Source of the DNA: Mizugakiibacter sediminis
Lineage (GTDB): Bacteria > Pseudomonadota > Gammaproteobacteria > Xanthomonadales > Rhodanobacteraceae
Direction: 5' to 3'
Assembly: GCF_000953855.2 (NCBI RefSeq)
Contig: NZ_DF970228.1
Span: 1 to 49,075, forward strand
DNA: 49,075 nucleotides
The position numbers were made by a program, and so were the translations under genes. Shown one piece after another: positions 39,688 to 47,677 of the stretch. Within the stretch, counting starts at the first letter, position 1; each line of letters begins with the position of its first letter. The notes beneath the pieces were generated by a model. That model saw nothing but the letters and a program-made list of their open reading frames with translations. It did not search any database and had not been told where the DNA came from.

Positions 39688-39730
39688 ACTAGCAATGCGC
39701 ACGCGGCGCCGCATTAGGAAAATTTCCGAG
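39688..39730 (-). promoter_or_regulatory. Promoter-like element with palindrome 2 upstream of the remnant
   Basis: The imperfect palindrome TTAGGAA-AAT-TTCCGAG (39714-39730) is followed on the minus strand, 20 nt away, by the -10-like GCTAGT (39688-39693). The bases between box and -10 resemble those of the S53 promoter (TGC at the box edge, GCGCAT before the -10, TAGT-TC-CCGC across it). It looks like the old promoter of the deleted protease gene. Confidence 0.5.
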
Positions 39731-39746
39731 TACGCGCGCGCACGGC

Positions 39747-39763
39747 CTAGGAAAAATTCCTAG
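39747..39763. promoter_or_regulatory. Palindrome 3 (CTAGGAA-AAA-TTCCTAG)
   Basis: A perfect 17-bp 7-3-7 palindrome in an AT-rich island, centred 33 bp (about three helix turns) from palindrome 2. The same arrangement and half-site class appear in front of the S53 peptidase, so a shared regulator is likely. The rest of 39764-39867 shows no gene. Confidence 0.5.
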
Positions 39764-39867
39764 CCGAGCCGCGAACGCATCGAAAGGGGAACCGGCGCTG
39801 TCCGTCCGCATCTCTTCGGCGCGCGGGCGGCGCCGGCGACGCCCGCGTGGAACGGATCAGGGCAACC

Positions 39868-40425
39868 CTAGAGCATGCCGGTCTCGAGTTTCGCCGCGTC
39901 CGACATCATCGACTGCGTCCACGGCGGGTCGAACACCAGATCGATGTCGGCTTCGGCGACCGTCGGGATCATCTCGATCTTGGTGCGCGCGTCGTCGACC
40001 AGGATGTCGCCCATGCCGCAGCCGGGCGCGGTCAGCGTCAGCTTGACGTAGACGCGGCGGCGGCCGTCGTCCATGCGCTCGAGGCTGACGTCGTAGACCA
40101 GACCGAGATCGACCACGTTGATCGGGATCTCCGGATCGAAACAGGTGCGCAACTGCGCCCACACCAGCTTCTCGACGTCCTCGTCGCCGGCGTTCTCCGG
40201 CAGCGCGAGCGGCGCCGGCTTGTCCTTGCCGAGCGCGTCGGCGTCGTCGCCGGCGATGCGGAACAGGTTGCCGTCGACGTACACGGTGAAGCTGCCGCCC
40301 AGCGCCTGCGTGATGTAGCCGATCTGGCCGGCCGGAAGCACGACGCGCTCGCCCTGCGGCACCATCACCGCCGGACAGTCGCGCTGCAGGGTGAAGGGCT
40401 CGCTGCTGAGACTGAAACCGCTCAT
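39868..40425 (-). CDS. sufT: Fe-S cluster assembly protein SufT (MIP18/DUF59)
   Basis: A 185-aa protein of the SufT type, needed for maturation of Fe-S proteins under high demand. The N-terminal SufT-specific part (about 1-80) precedes the DUF59 domain at about 85-180, with CFDPEIPINVVDLGLVYDVSLE and the Cys-containing loop LTLTAPGCGMGDILVDDARTKI, then VFDPPWTQSMMSDAAK. The length fits. It is not in a suf operon here but stands alone, divergent from a membrane-protein gene. Confidence 0.92.
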   Translation of the reverse strand: MSGFSLSSEPFTLQRDCPAVMVPQGERVVLPAGQIGYITQALGGSFTVYVDGNLFRIAGDDADALGKDKPAPLALPENAGDEDVEKLVWAQLRTCFDPEIPINVVDLGLVYDVSLERMDDGRRRVYVKLTLTAPGCGMGDILVDDARTKIEMIPTVAEADIDLVFDPPWTQSMMSDAAKLETGML

Positions 40426-40610
40426 GAAATCCTCGCGTGGCGGGCGCCGGAGAACGGCGGGCGCATCCGCAGACCCGACATATTATGCCCGCTGCGGCGG
40501 ACCATCCCGACGCAAATCAGGGCTGCGGCGGCGGAACTCAAGCGCCGCCGCCTTGAGGCGCGCGCCGCAACGGCTATCATGCGGCCTTTTCGCGCCGCAG
40601 AAAGTTCCGC

Positions 40611-41030
40611 ATGCCGTATCCGCGCCCGTCCTGGCCGTTGTCCGTCTTCGGCACGCTGCTGTTCGCCTCGGCGCTGGGCGCGCTGTGGGCGCTGGCCGGA
40701 CTGTGGAGCGGCCGCGCGCTGCAACCGGCGCCGCTGGCGGTGGCGGTCGCCATGGCCGGCGGCCTGCGCTGGCTGGGCTGCCCGGCCGGCGCGCGCACCG
40801 CGCTGCTGGCGGCGGCGGGCACGCTGCTCGCCGCCGGCTACGCGCAGTGCCTGTTCGCGATCAACCGCGTGGCGGCGGCGATGGGCCTGTCCTTCCTCGA
40901 AACGCTACGCCGCATCGGCGCCGGCATGACCGCGGCGGTGGCGCGCGCCCCGCTGGACGGCACCGACGTCGCCTTCATGCTCGCCGGCGCGGCGTTGGCG
41001 GCGCTGCTTGCCTGGCGCCGCATGCGCTGA
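40611..41030 (+). CDS. Small integral membrane protein of unknown function
   Basis: A 139-aa hydrophobic protein with three or four predicted helices (about 10-33, 58-85 and 117-134 are clearest) and a basic C-terminal end AWRRMR. The segment YAQCLFAINRVAAAMGLSFLETLRRIG is amphipathic and probably cytoplasmic or interfacial. I do not recognise a named family. The start ATG 40611 gives the only full-length frame. It is divergent from sufT (185-bp spacer) and converges with the MocR gene, with 4 nt between the stops. Confidence 0.7.
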   Translation: MPYPRPSWPLSVFGTLLFASALGALWALAGLWSGRALQPAPLAVAVAMAGGLRWLGCPAGARTALLAAAGTLLAAGYAQCLFAINRVAAAMGLSFLETLRRIGAGMTAAVARAPLDGTDVAFMLAGAALAALLAWRRMR

Positions 41031-41034
41031 GCGA

Positions 41035-42462
41035 TCAACCCATTTCGTCGAGGCAGCGCCCGAACAGACGCATCGCCGTGTCCAGCTCGGCGGCGGAAAG
41101 CCCGGCGTAGCCGAGCAGCAGGCCCTGCCGGGGCGGCGGCTGCAGATAGTGCGGCGCGATCGGATACAGACCGAGCTCGTAACGGCGCGCCAGCGCGATC
41201 AGCGCGTCCAGCCGCTCGGGCGTGTAGCCGCGCAGCCACGCCACCAGGTGCATGCCGGCGTGGCCCTCCTCGACATCGACGCGATGGCCGGCGTACCTGC
41301 GCAGCCCCTGCAGCATGGCGGCGCGGCGAGCCTTCAGCGTCTTCGTCGCGCGCCGCAGGTGGCGCTCGAAGCTGCCTTCGGCGATGAATTTCGCCAGCGC
41401 CATCTGCTCGATCGCGGGCGAACCGAAGTCGGCCAGGTACTTGGCGATGATGAAGTCCTCGCGCAGCGCCGGCGGCAGCACCATGTAGCCCAGCCGCAGC
41501 GCGCCGAACAGCGCCTTGGAGAAAGTGCCGACGTAGATCACGCGCTCGCCGCCGTCGAGCTCGCGCAGCGCCGCCAGCGGATGCACGTCGTAGCGGAACT
41601 CGCTGTCGTAGTCGTCCTCGAGGATCCAGCTGCCCTGTGCGTCGGCGTAGCGCAACAGTTCCAGCCGGCGCGGCAGCGACAGCACGGTGCCGCCTGGAAA
41701 CTGGTGCGAAGGCGTCACATAGATCAGCTTCGGCGCTTCCTGCGGCAGCTCAGCGCAGACCAGCCCCTCGCGGTCGGTGCGCACCGGCACCAGCCGGGCG
41801 CCGTGCGCCGCGAACGCCTGCCGCGCGCCGAAGTAGTGCGGCTGCTCGATCACCACCGGATCGCCTTCGTCCAGCAGCACGCGCGTGCACAACGCGAAGG
41901 CCTGCTGGGTGCCGTTGATGATCAGCACGTCGTCCGGCTGCGCACGCACGCCGCGCCGGCGCGCCAGGTAATCGCACACCGCCTCGCGCAGCGCGGGCAG
42001 CCCCTGCGCGGGCGGCGACTCGAGGCCGGTGTACGCCGCGGCGCGGGCCAGCTCGCGGCCCCACGCGCTGCTGAGCGCGGGGTTGGTCACCGGATCGCCG
42101 TACTGCAGGTTGTAGCGCAGTCCCTGGTGGATGCGCGCCACGCCGCGGACGTGCACGCGGCGCGCGCGCTCGATGTAGCGCGACTGCGCCTCGGCGCGCT
42201 GCGGCGGCCGGCGCGGCGGCCGCCGCGTTTCCAGCGCGGCGACGTAACTGCCGGAGCCGACGCGGCTGTCGAGGTAACCTTCCGCGCGCAACTGCTCGTA
42301 GGCGGCCAGCACCGTGTTGCGCGACACCCCCAGCTCGTCGGCCAGCGCGCGCGTCGCCGGCAGGCGCGCGCCCGCGGCCAGACGGCCGTCGAGGATCGCC
42401 GCCTTGAGCGCACGCACGAGTTGGCCGTAGTGCGGCCCCTGGCCATCGAGCTCGAGATACAC
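41035..42462 (-). CDS. MocR/PdxR-type regulator (GntR domain plus aminotransferase fold)
   Basis: A 475-aa chimera. The GntR winged helix lies at about 1-75 (GQLVRALKAAILDGRLAAGARLPATRALADELGVSRNTVLAAYEQL) and a type I aminotransferase domain at about 100-470. The PLP-binding Lys is in YVGTFSKALFGALRLGY and the Asp-Tyr pair in WILEDDYDSEFRY. The start is GTG 42462 (VYLELDGQGPHYGQL), the usual beginning of the family, with GGGGG 6 nt upstream; the open frame continues further but lacks domain sequence. Such regulators use PLP as a sensor and often control the divergent gene, here a membrane protein at 42659. Confidence 0.92.
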   Translation of the reverse strand: MYLELDGQGPHYGQLVRALKAAILDGRLAAGARLPATRALADELGVSRNTVLAAYEQLRAEGYLDSRVGSGSYVAALETRRPPRRPPQRAEAQSRYIERARRVHVRGVARIHQGLRYNLQYGDPVTNPALSSAWGRELARAAAYTGLESPPAQGLPALREAVCDYLARRRGVRAQPDDVLIINGTQQAFALCTRVLLDEGDPVVIEQPHYFGARQAFAAHGARLVPVRTDREGLVCAELPQEAPKLIYVTPSHQFPGGTVLSLPRRLELLRYADAQGSWILEDDYDSEFRYDVHPLAALRELDGGERVIYVGTFSKALFGALRLGYMVLPPALREDFIIAKYLADFGSPAIEQMALAKFIAEGSFERHLRRATKTLKARRAAMLQGLRRYAGHRVDVEEGHAGMHLVAWLRGYTPERLDALIALARRYELGLYPIAPHYLQPPPRQGLLLGYAGLSAAELDTAMRLFGRCLDEMG

Positions 42463-42658
42463 GCGGCGCCCCCGGGACTGGCTCCGTGCAGCGAAAGAGA
42501 TGCCTGCCGCCAATTTCTGGCACGCGTCGCGGCCGGTCAAGTGATGGGCGTCATCCCGCGCCGCGATGCGGCCAACAACTGCGGCAACCGCGGCGCGCCG
42601 GCAGCGTTTCGCTGCGGCAAGATCGCGCCGCGGCACACGACGACGGAGGAACGCTCGG

Positions 42659-43159
42659 ATGGACATGACGAACCCTGCCGCCGCGCGGCGATCCGGCTCT
42701 GCAGCGCGCGCGATCGTCGCCGGCGGCCTCGCGCTGGGCGCGGCGGACATCATCTTCGCGATGAGCTACTGGTACGCGAAAGCAGGCGTGCCGCCATTCC
42801 GCATCTTCCAGTCGGTCGCCTCCGGCCTGCTCGGCCGCGCCGCCTTCGCCGGCGGCATGGCCTCGACCGCGCTGGGCGCGCTGGCGCATTTCGCCATCGC
42901 CACGGCGATGGTCGCCGTCTACTACCTGGCGGCGCGCCGCCTTGCCGCGCTGGTGCAGCGCCCGTGGCGCTACGGCGCGGCGTACGGCCTGATGCTGTAC
43001 GTGGTGATGAACTACATCGTCGTGCCGCTGTCGGCGGCGCCGCGCGGCAAGCCCGATCCGGCGTGGGAACTGAGCAGCGTCGTCGCCCACGTGGCCTGGG
43101 GTCTGCTGTGCGCCGCGTTCGCGCGCATGGCGGTGCGCGCCGGCGCGCGCGCCGAGTGA
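42659..43159 (+). CDS. Four-helix membrane protein divergent from the MocR gene
   Basis: A 166-aa protein with four predicted membrane helices (about 18-40, 56-85, 98-118 and 138-158) and conserved-looking loops AMSYWYAKAGVPPFRIFQSVASGLLG and YVVMNYIVVPLSAAPRG. It resembles uncharacterised YagU/DUF1440-type membrane proteins, but I am not sure of the family. The start ATG 42659 follows GGAGGA at 8 nt. It is divergent from the MocR regulator (196-bp spacer) and is its likeliest target. It converges on pntB. Confidence 0.75.
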   Translation: MDMTNPAAARRSGSAARAIVAGGLALGAADIIFAMSYWYAKAGVPPFRIFQSVASGLLGRAAFAGGMASTALGALAHFAIATAMVAVYYLAARRLAALVQRPWRYGAAYGLMLYVVMNYIVVPLSAAPRGKPDPAWELSSVVAHVAWGLLCAAFARMAVRAGARAE

Positions 43160-43178
43160 ACGCGCGCGCCGCCCGGCT

Positions 43179-44573
43179 TCAGTGCCCGCCGTCCAGCGCC
43201 TTCAGCGCCGCCACCAGTTCGGCCGCGGCGGCCTGGCCGTCGCCGTAGAGCATGCGCGTGTTGTCGGCGTAGAACAGCGCGTTCTCGATGCCGGCGAAGC
43301 CGGTGCCCTTGCCGCGCTTGATCACGATGACGTTCTTCGCGCTGGCGACGTCGAGGATCGGCATGCCGTAGATCGGCGAGGTCGGATCGGTCTTCGCCAC
43401 CGGATTGACCACGTCGTTGGCGCCGATCACCAGCGCCACGTCGGTGGCCGGGAACTCCGGGTTGATGTCGTCCATGTCGGCGATCAGGTCGTAGGGCACG
43501 CCGGCTTCGGCGAGCAACACGTTCATGTGCCCGGGCATGCGCCCGGCGACCGGATGGATGGCGAAGCGCACCTTCACGCCGCGCTCGATCAGCAGCCTGG
43601 CGAACTCCCAGATCTTGTGCTGCGCCTGCGCCACCGCCATGCCGTAGCCCGGCACGATGGCGACGCGCTCGGCGTAGGCCATCATCACCGCGGCGTCGGC
43701 GGCCTCGACCGGCTTCTGCGCGCCGGTGATCGCCTGCGCCTCGCCCCGGGCCGCGCCGAAGTTGCCGAACAGCACGTTGGCCAGCGAGCGGTTCATCGCC
43801 TTGGCCATCAACTGGGTGAGCAGCGTGCCGGCCGCGCCCACCACCATGCCGGCGATGATCATCGCCTCGTTCTGCAGCACGAAGCCTTCGAACGCCACCG
43901 CGAGACCGGTGAAGGCGTTGTACATCGAGATCACCACCGGCATGTCGGCGCCGCCGATCGGCAGCGTCATCATCACGCCGAAGGCCAGCGCCAGCGCGAA
44001 GAACGCGATCACCACGCCGACCTCGAGCCGGCCCGCGACCAGCGCCGCGCCGGCCGCCAGCGCCGCCAGGAACACCAGCGCGTTGACGAAGCGCTGGCCG
44101 GCGAACACGAAGCGCCGGTCCATCCACCCCTGCAGCTTGGCGAAGGCGATCAGCGAGCCGGAGAACGACACCGCGCCGATCAGCGCGCCGACCACGCCCA
44201 GCACCAGCTGCGTGGTGGACGCCGCCTCGCCGGCACCGAACTTCAGCAGCTCGCCGGCGCCGATCGCCGCCGCCGAGCCGCCGCCCATGCCGTTGTACAG
44301 GGCGACCATCTGCGGCATCGCCGTCATCGCCACGCGCTTGCCGGAGATCCACGCCGCCAGCGTGCCGAGCGCGATCGCCGCGGCGATCAGCGGCAGGTTG
44401 TGCATGCCGGGCAGGAAGAACGTCGCCAGCGTCGCCACCAGCATGCCGGCGCCGGCCCAGACGATGCCGCCGCGCGCGGTGCGCGGCGAGCTCATGCGCT
44501 TCAGGCCGAGGATGAACAGCAGCGCGGCGAGGAAATAGCTGGCCTTGACCAGGGTCGGCAGGAAGGCGGCCAT
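43179..44573 (-). CDS. pntB: NAD(P) transhydrogenase subunit beta
   Basis: A 464-aa membrane subunit of the proton-translocating transhydrogenase, which transfers hydride from NADH to NADP+. The N-terminal two-thirds hold about eight helices (GGIVWAGAGMLVATLATFF, MTALPQMVALYNGMGGGSAAAIG). The NADP-binding domain is at about 285-464 with IVPGYGMAVAQAQHKIWE, FAIHPVAGRMPGHMNVLLAEA and VIGANDVVNPVA. I choose ATG 44573, sharing a base with the pntA-2 stop (TGATG) and 6 nt after GGAGGG; a GTG at 44576 is possible. Confidence 0.95.
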   Translation of the reverse strand: MAAFLPTLVKASYFLAALLFILGLKRMSSPRTARGGIVWAGAGMLVATLATFFLPGMHNLPLIAAAIALGTLAAWISGKRVAMTAMPQMVALYNGMGGGSAAAIGAGELLKFGAGEAASTTQLVLGVVGALIGAVSFSGSLIAFAKLQGWMDRRFVFAGQRFVNALVFLAALAAGAALVAGRLEVGVVIAFFALALAFGVMMTLPIGGADMPVVISMYNAFTGLAVAFEGFVLQNEAMIIAGMVVGAAGTLLTQLMAKAMNRSLANVLFGNFGAARGEAQAITGAQKPVEAADAAVMMAYAERVAIVPGYGMAVAQAQHKIWEFARLLIERGVKVRFAIHPVAGRMPGHMNVLLAEAGVPYDLIADMDDINPEFPATDVALVIGANDVVNPVAKTDPTSPIYGMPILDVASAKNVIVIKRGKGTGFAGIENALFYADNTRMLYGDGQAAAAELVAALKALDGGH

Positions 44574-44869
44574 CACTTGCCCTCCGCCTTCTTGCTGGAC
44601 TTGAACATCTCCAGCATGCGCTCGGTCACCACGTAACCGCCGGCGGCGTTGCCCGCGCCCAGCAGCACGCCGAGGAAGCCGATCGCCGTCTCCAGCGGCG
44701 TCTGCGCATGGCCCAGCGCCACCATCGCGCCGACCAGCACGATGCCGTGAACGAAATTCGAACCGGACATCAGCGGCGTATGGAGGATCACCGGCACCCG
44801 CGAGATGATCTCGTAGCCCGTGAAAGCCGCCAGCATGAAGATGTACAGCGCGAGGAAACCGTCGATCAT
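44573..44869 (-). CDS. pntAB: NAD(P) transhydrogenase subunit alpha part 2 (membrane part)
   Basis: A 98-aa protein with three helices, corresponding to the C-terminal membrane part of PntA, in the split three-subunit form. Landmarks are LYIFMLAAFTGYEIISRVP, LHTPLMSGSNFVHGIVLVGA and AAGGYVVTERMLEMFK. ATG 44869 follows AGGGG. It is coupled to pntB (TGATG). Its partner pntA-1 lies 1.7 kb upstream, behind a divergent sigma cassette, so this pair needs its own promoter in 44870-45055. Confidence 0.94.
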   Translation of the reverse strand: MIDGFLALYIFMLAAFTGYEIISRVPVILHTPLMSGSNFVHGIVLVGAMVALGHAQTPLETAIGFLGVLLGAGNAAGGYVVTERMLEMFKSSKKAEGK

Positions 44870-44963
44870 GGGATACCCCTGCCGGATGGACGACGCGCCG
44901 CCCGCGCGCGGCGACCGCAGCCCCCTGCCGCGCGCGAACGCCCGCCCATCATACGGGGCCGCG

Positions 44964-44990
44964 TCAACCGAAGCGACGGTCGTGCGTTTC
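44964..44990 (+). promoter_or_regulatory. Candidate ECF-type promoter of the second sigma cassette
   Basis: TCAACC (44964-44969), a 15-bp spacer and CGTTTC (44985-44990) precede the sigma gene by 65 bp. The element matches the TGAACC-N15-CGTATC of the first ECF operon in both hexamers and spacer. The divergent region 44870-45055 should also hold the pntA-2/pntB promoter, which was not identified. Confidence 0.4.
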
Positions 44991-45055
44991 ACCATGCCCG
45001 GGAAGAGCGAGGAACGCCGCATGTCCGCCCGCACCGCCGCGCACCGCGCCGCCGC

Positions 45056-45649
45056 ATGCCGATGAACGGGACCGCCGAGGCGTTCGACGTCGTCCTGGAC
45101 GCGCCGCCGGCGCGGCCGCAGGCGACGACGCTGGAAGGTTTCCTCGCCGGCGTGGAGCGGCGCGCCTACCGCGTCGCCGAGATCGCGCTCGGCCACCGCG
45201 AGGACGCGCTGGACGCGGTGCAGGACGCCATGCTGCGGCTGGTGCGCAGCTACGCCGGCAAGCCGGCCGGGGAGTGGGCGCCGCTGTTCTGGGGCATCCT
45301 GCGCCGGCGCATCACCGACCTGCAGCGGCGGCGCAAGGTGCGCTCGGTCGTGATCGGCTGGCTGCACGGACGCGAGGACGCCGACGGCGAGGAAGCGCCG
45401 GCCTGGGAACCGCCGGATCTGGCGCCCGATCCGGGCCGGCGCCTGCTCGACCAGCAGGCCTACGCGGCGATGGCCGCCGCCGTGCGCCGGCTGCCGCGGC
45501 GCCAGCAGCAGGCCTTCATGCTGCGCATGCTAGAGGGCCTCGACGTCGCCGCCGCGGCCCGCGCCATGGGCTGCTCGGAGGGCAGCGTCAAGACGCACCT
45601 TTCGCGCGCGCTGGAAGCGCTGCGCACGCAGTTGGAGGAATGGCGATGA
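45056..45649 (+). CDS. ECF-type RNA polymerase sigma factor (second)
   Basis: A 197-aa sigma factor. Region 2 at about 22-90 shows RRAYRVAEIALGHREDALDAVQDAMLRLVRSY and APLFWGILRRRITDLQRRRK. Region 4 at about 135-190 shows LPRRQQQAFMLRMLEGLDVAAAARAMGC and EGSVKTHLSRALEALR. The start is at ATG 45056 or 45062 (MPMNG); the first is used. It leads a three-gene cassette with 4-nt overlaps (ATGA) at both joints, and lies between the two parts of the pnt locus on the opposite strand. Confidence 0.9.
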   Translation: MPMNGTAEAFDVVLDAPPARPQATTLEGFLAGVERRAYRVAEIALGHREDALDAVQDAMLRLVRSYAGKPAGEWAPLFWGILRRRITDLQRRRKVRSVVIGWLHGREDADGEEAPAWEPPDLAPDPGRRLLDQQAYAAMAAAVRRLPRRQQQAFMLRMLEGLDVAAAARAMGCSEGSVKTHLSRALEALRTQLEEWR

Positions 45650-46014
45650 ACATGCACGCCGACGATCCCGAGAAGCGCTACCGCCACCTGTTCGACCGCG
45701 CCTGCGCCGGCCTCGACGCCGCCACCGCGGCGCGCCTGCGCGGCGCGCGCGTGCGCGCCCTGCAGGCGCGGCACCCGCGCGCGGCCGTCCGTCTGCTGAT
45801 ACCTGCCGGCGCGCTGGCGGCGGCCCTGCTCGCCGTCGGCGTCGTCTGGCAGCGCGCCGCGCCGCCGGCGCGAACGCCCGCCCCCGCACACGCCGTCGCC
45901 CTCGACGGCGACGGCGACGTCCTGCTCGAGGCCGATGCCGAGCAGATCGACATGGCGCGCGATCTCGACTTCTACGCCTGGCTGGCCGACCAGCCGCAGG
46001 AGCAGCAGCGATGA
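45646..46014 (+). CDS. Small single-pass membrane protein, probable anti-sigma factor
   Basis: A 122-aa protein with an N-terminal cytoplasmic part (about 1-48, ADDPEKRYRHLFDRACAGLDAATAARLRGARVRAL), one membrane helix (about 49-68) and a short outer tail with an acidic DGDGDVLLEADAEQIDMARDLDFYAWL. There is no zinc-finger motif. The position directly after a sigma gene, the ATGA overlap and the topology suggest an anti-sigma role; this is inference. Sequence alone gives no family name. ATG 45646 is 7 nt after GGAGG. Confidence 0.75.
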   Translation: MNMHADDPEKRYRHLFDRACAGLDAATAARLRGARVRALQARHPRAAVRLLIPAGALAAALLAVGVVWQRAAPPARTPAPAHAVALDGDGDVLLEADAEQIDMARDLDFYAWLADQPQEQQR

Positions 46015-46574
46015 AGGCCGCTTCCACCCTGCGCGCGCTCGGCCTCGCCGCGGCGCTGACGGCCGCAGGCCTCGGCGCGCACGCTCCGGCGCAGGCCGCG
46101 GGCGCGGCGCCGCCGGCCGCGGCCGCGCAGCCCGCGCCGGTGCCGTGGAACAGCCTCGATGCGCGGCAACGCGACATGCTGGCGCCGCTGCAATCGCAAT
46201 GGCAGCAGATCTCGCCGGAGATCCAGCAGCGCCTGTTGCAGCGCGCGCAGCGCTGGAACTCGCTGTCGCCCGAGCGCCGACAGCACATCCGCGAGCGCCT
46301 GCAGCGCTGGGCGGCGATGACGCCGCAGCAGCGCGAAGAGCTGCGCCGCCATATCCAGGCATTCCGCAGCATGAGCCCCGAGCAGCGCCACAAGCTGCGC
46401 GCCGCCTACGCGATGTTCCAGTCGCTGCCGCCGCAGCAGCGCGAGGCGCTGCGCGAACGCTGGCGGCAGATGACGCCGGAGCAGCGCCGGCAATGGCTGC
46501 GCGACGCGCGGCCGCGCGACGGCGATGTGCGCGACCGCGACGCGGATCGCGGTCCGGATCCCGACGCCGACTGA
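46011..46574 (+). CDS. Secreted DUF3106 protein
   Basis: A 187-aa protein with a signal peptide (about 1-29, ending AQAA) and a Gln/Arg-rich helical domain made of repeats of the type L-x-P-x-Q-R-x-x-L. Examples are LDARQRDMLAPLQSQW, LSPERRQHIRERLQRW, MTPQQREELRRHI and MSPEQRHKLRAAY, with a spacing of about 20-22 residues, the mark of DUF3106. An Asp/Arg-rich tail follows. It is secreted to the periplasm; the repeats recall heavy-metal or stress sensors of the CpxP/Spy type, but this is only analogy. It closes the sigma cassette with a 4-nt overlap. Confidence 0.82.
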   Translation: MKAASTLRALGLAAALTAAGLGAHAPAQAAGAAPPAAAAQPAPVPWNSLDARQRDMLAPLQSQWQQISPEIQQRLLQRAQRWNSLSPERRQHIRERLQRWAAMTPQQREELRRHIQAFRSMSPEQRHKLRAAYAMFQSLPPQQREALRERWRQMTPEQRRQWLRDARPRDGDVRDRDADRGPDPDAD

Positions 46575-46579
46575 ACCGC

Positions 46580-47677
46580 TCAGGCGCGGAAACGCACCTC
46601 GCCGCCGTGCGCGAGGCAGGTCTTGGCGACCAGCTCGTCGGCGAAGTCCGGCGCCAGCGCACCGTCCTTGACCAGCAGCTCGAGGAAATTGGCGAGGTTG
46701 CGCGCGTACATCTCGCTGGCCGACAGCGGCGCGCCGGCCGGCAGGTTCAATGGGCCCAGCACCTCGACGCCGCCGATGCGCACGCGCTCGCCGGGCCGCG
46801 TGCCTTCGCAGTTGCCGCCGCCCTCGGCGGCGAGGTCGACGACCACCGCGCCGGCCTTCATGCCGGCCAGCATCGCCGCGCTGATGATCTTCGGCGCCGG
46901 CCGGCCGGGCACCGCCGCCGTGGTGACGATCACGTCGACGTTCTTCAGGTGGTCGGCCAGCGCCTGCTGCTGGGCGGCGCGCTCCGCCGCGGTCAGCTCG
47001 CGCGCGTAGCCGCCGCTGCCGGCGGCGCTGACGCCGAGATCGAGGAACTTCGCGCCCAGCGATTCGACCTGCTCGCGCGTCTCCGGGCGCACGTCGTAGC
47101 CTTCCACCTGCGCGCCGAGGCGGCGCGCGGTGGCGATGGCCTGCAGACCGGCCACGCCGGCGCCGATCACCAGCACGCGCGCCGGGCGGATGGTGCCGGC
47201 GGCGGTGGTCAGCATCGGGAAGAACTTGGGCGCGGCCTCGGCGGCGATCAGCATCGCGCGATAGCCGGCCACCGCGGCCTGCGAGCTCAGCACGTCCATC
47301 GCCTGCGCGCGCGTGGTGCGCGGCAACAGTTCCAGCGCGAAGGCCGACAGCCCGCGCGCGGCGTACTGCGCGACGCGCTCGCCGGCGCCGTAGGGCCGCA
47401 GCTGGCCGATCAGCGCCGCGCCGGCGCGCAGTTGCGCCGCGTGCGCCGCGGACGGCTGCACCGCCAGCAGTGCGTCGGCGCGCGCCAGCACGCTGCCGGC
47501 ATCGCCCCATTCGACGTCGCCGTAGGCCGCGTCGGGAAAGCCCGCCGCCTCGCCCAGGCCGCGCTCCAGCAGCACGCCCAGACCTTTGCCGCGCAGCTTC
47601 CTGGCGATCTCGGGGGTGATGGCGACGCGCCGCTCCCCGGCGCTGGTTTCGCGGACGGCGGCGACGGTGATCGGCAT
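46580..47677 (-). CDS. pntAA: NAD(P) transhydrogenase subunit alpha part 1 (NAD-binding)
   Basis: A 365-aa soluble NAD(H)-binding subunit of the split transhydrogenase. The N-terminal alanine-dehydrogenase-like domain starts TVAAVRETSAGERRVAITPE. The NAD-binding Rossmann fold is at about 130-330 with VLVIGAGVAGLQAIATARRLGAQVEGYDVR, the RQD-loop-like segment and VVDLAAEGGGNCEGTRPGE. The start ATG 47677 follows GGGGAGGTCACC. It is separated from pntA-2 and pntB by the sigma cassette, and converges with that cassette at 46574-46580. Confidence 0.95.
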   Translation of the reverse strand: MPITVAAVRETSAGERRVAITPEIARKLRGKGLGVLLERGLGEAAGFPDAAYGDVEWGDAGSVLARADALLAVQPSAAHAAQLRAGAALIGQLRPYGAGERVAQYAARGLSAFALELLPRTTRAQAMDVLSSQAAVAGYRAMLIAAEAAPKFFPMLTTAAGTIRPARVLVIGAGVAGLQAIATARRLGAQVEGYDVRPETREQVESLGAKFLDLGVSAAGSGGYARELTAAERAAQQQALADHLKNVDVIVTTAAVPGRPAPKIISAAMLAGMKAGAVVVDLAAEGGGNCEGTRPGERVRIGGVEVLGPLNLPAGAPLSASEMYARNLANFLELLVKDGALAPDFADELVAKTCLAHGGEVRFRA

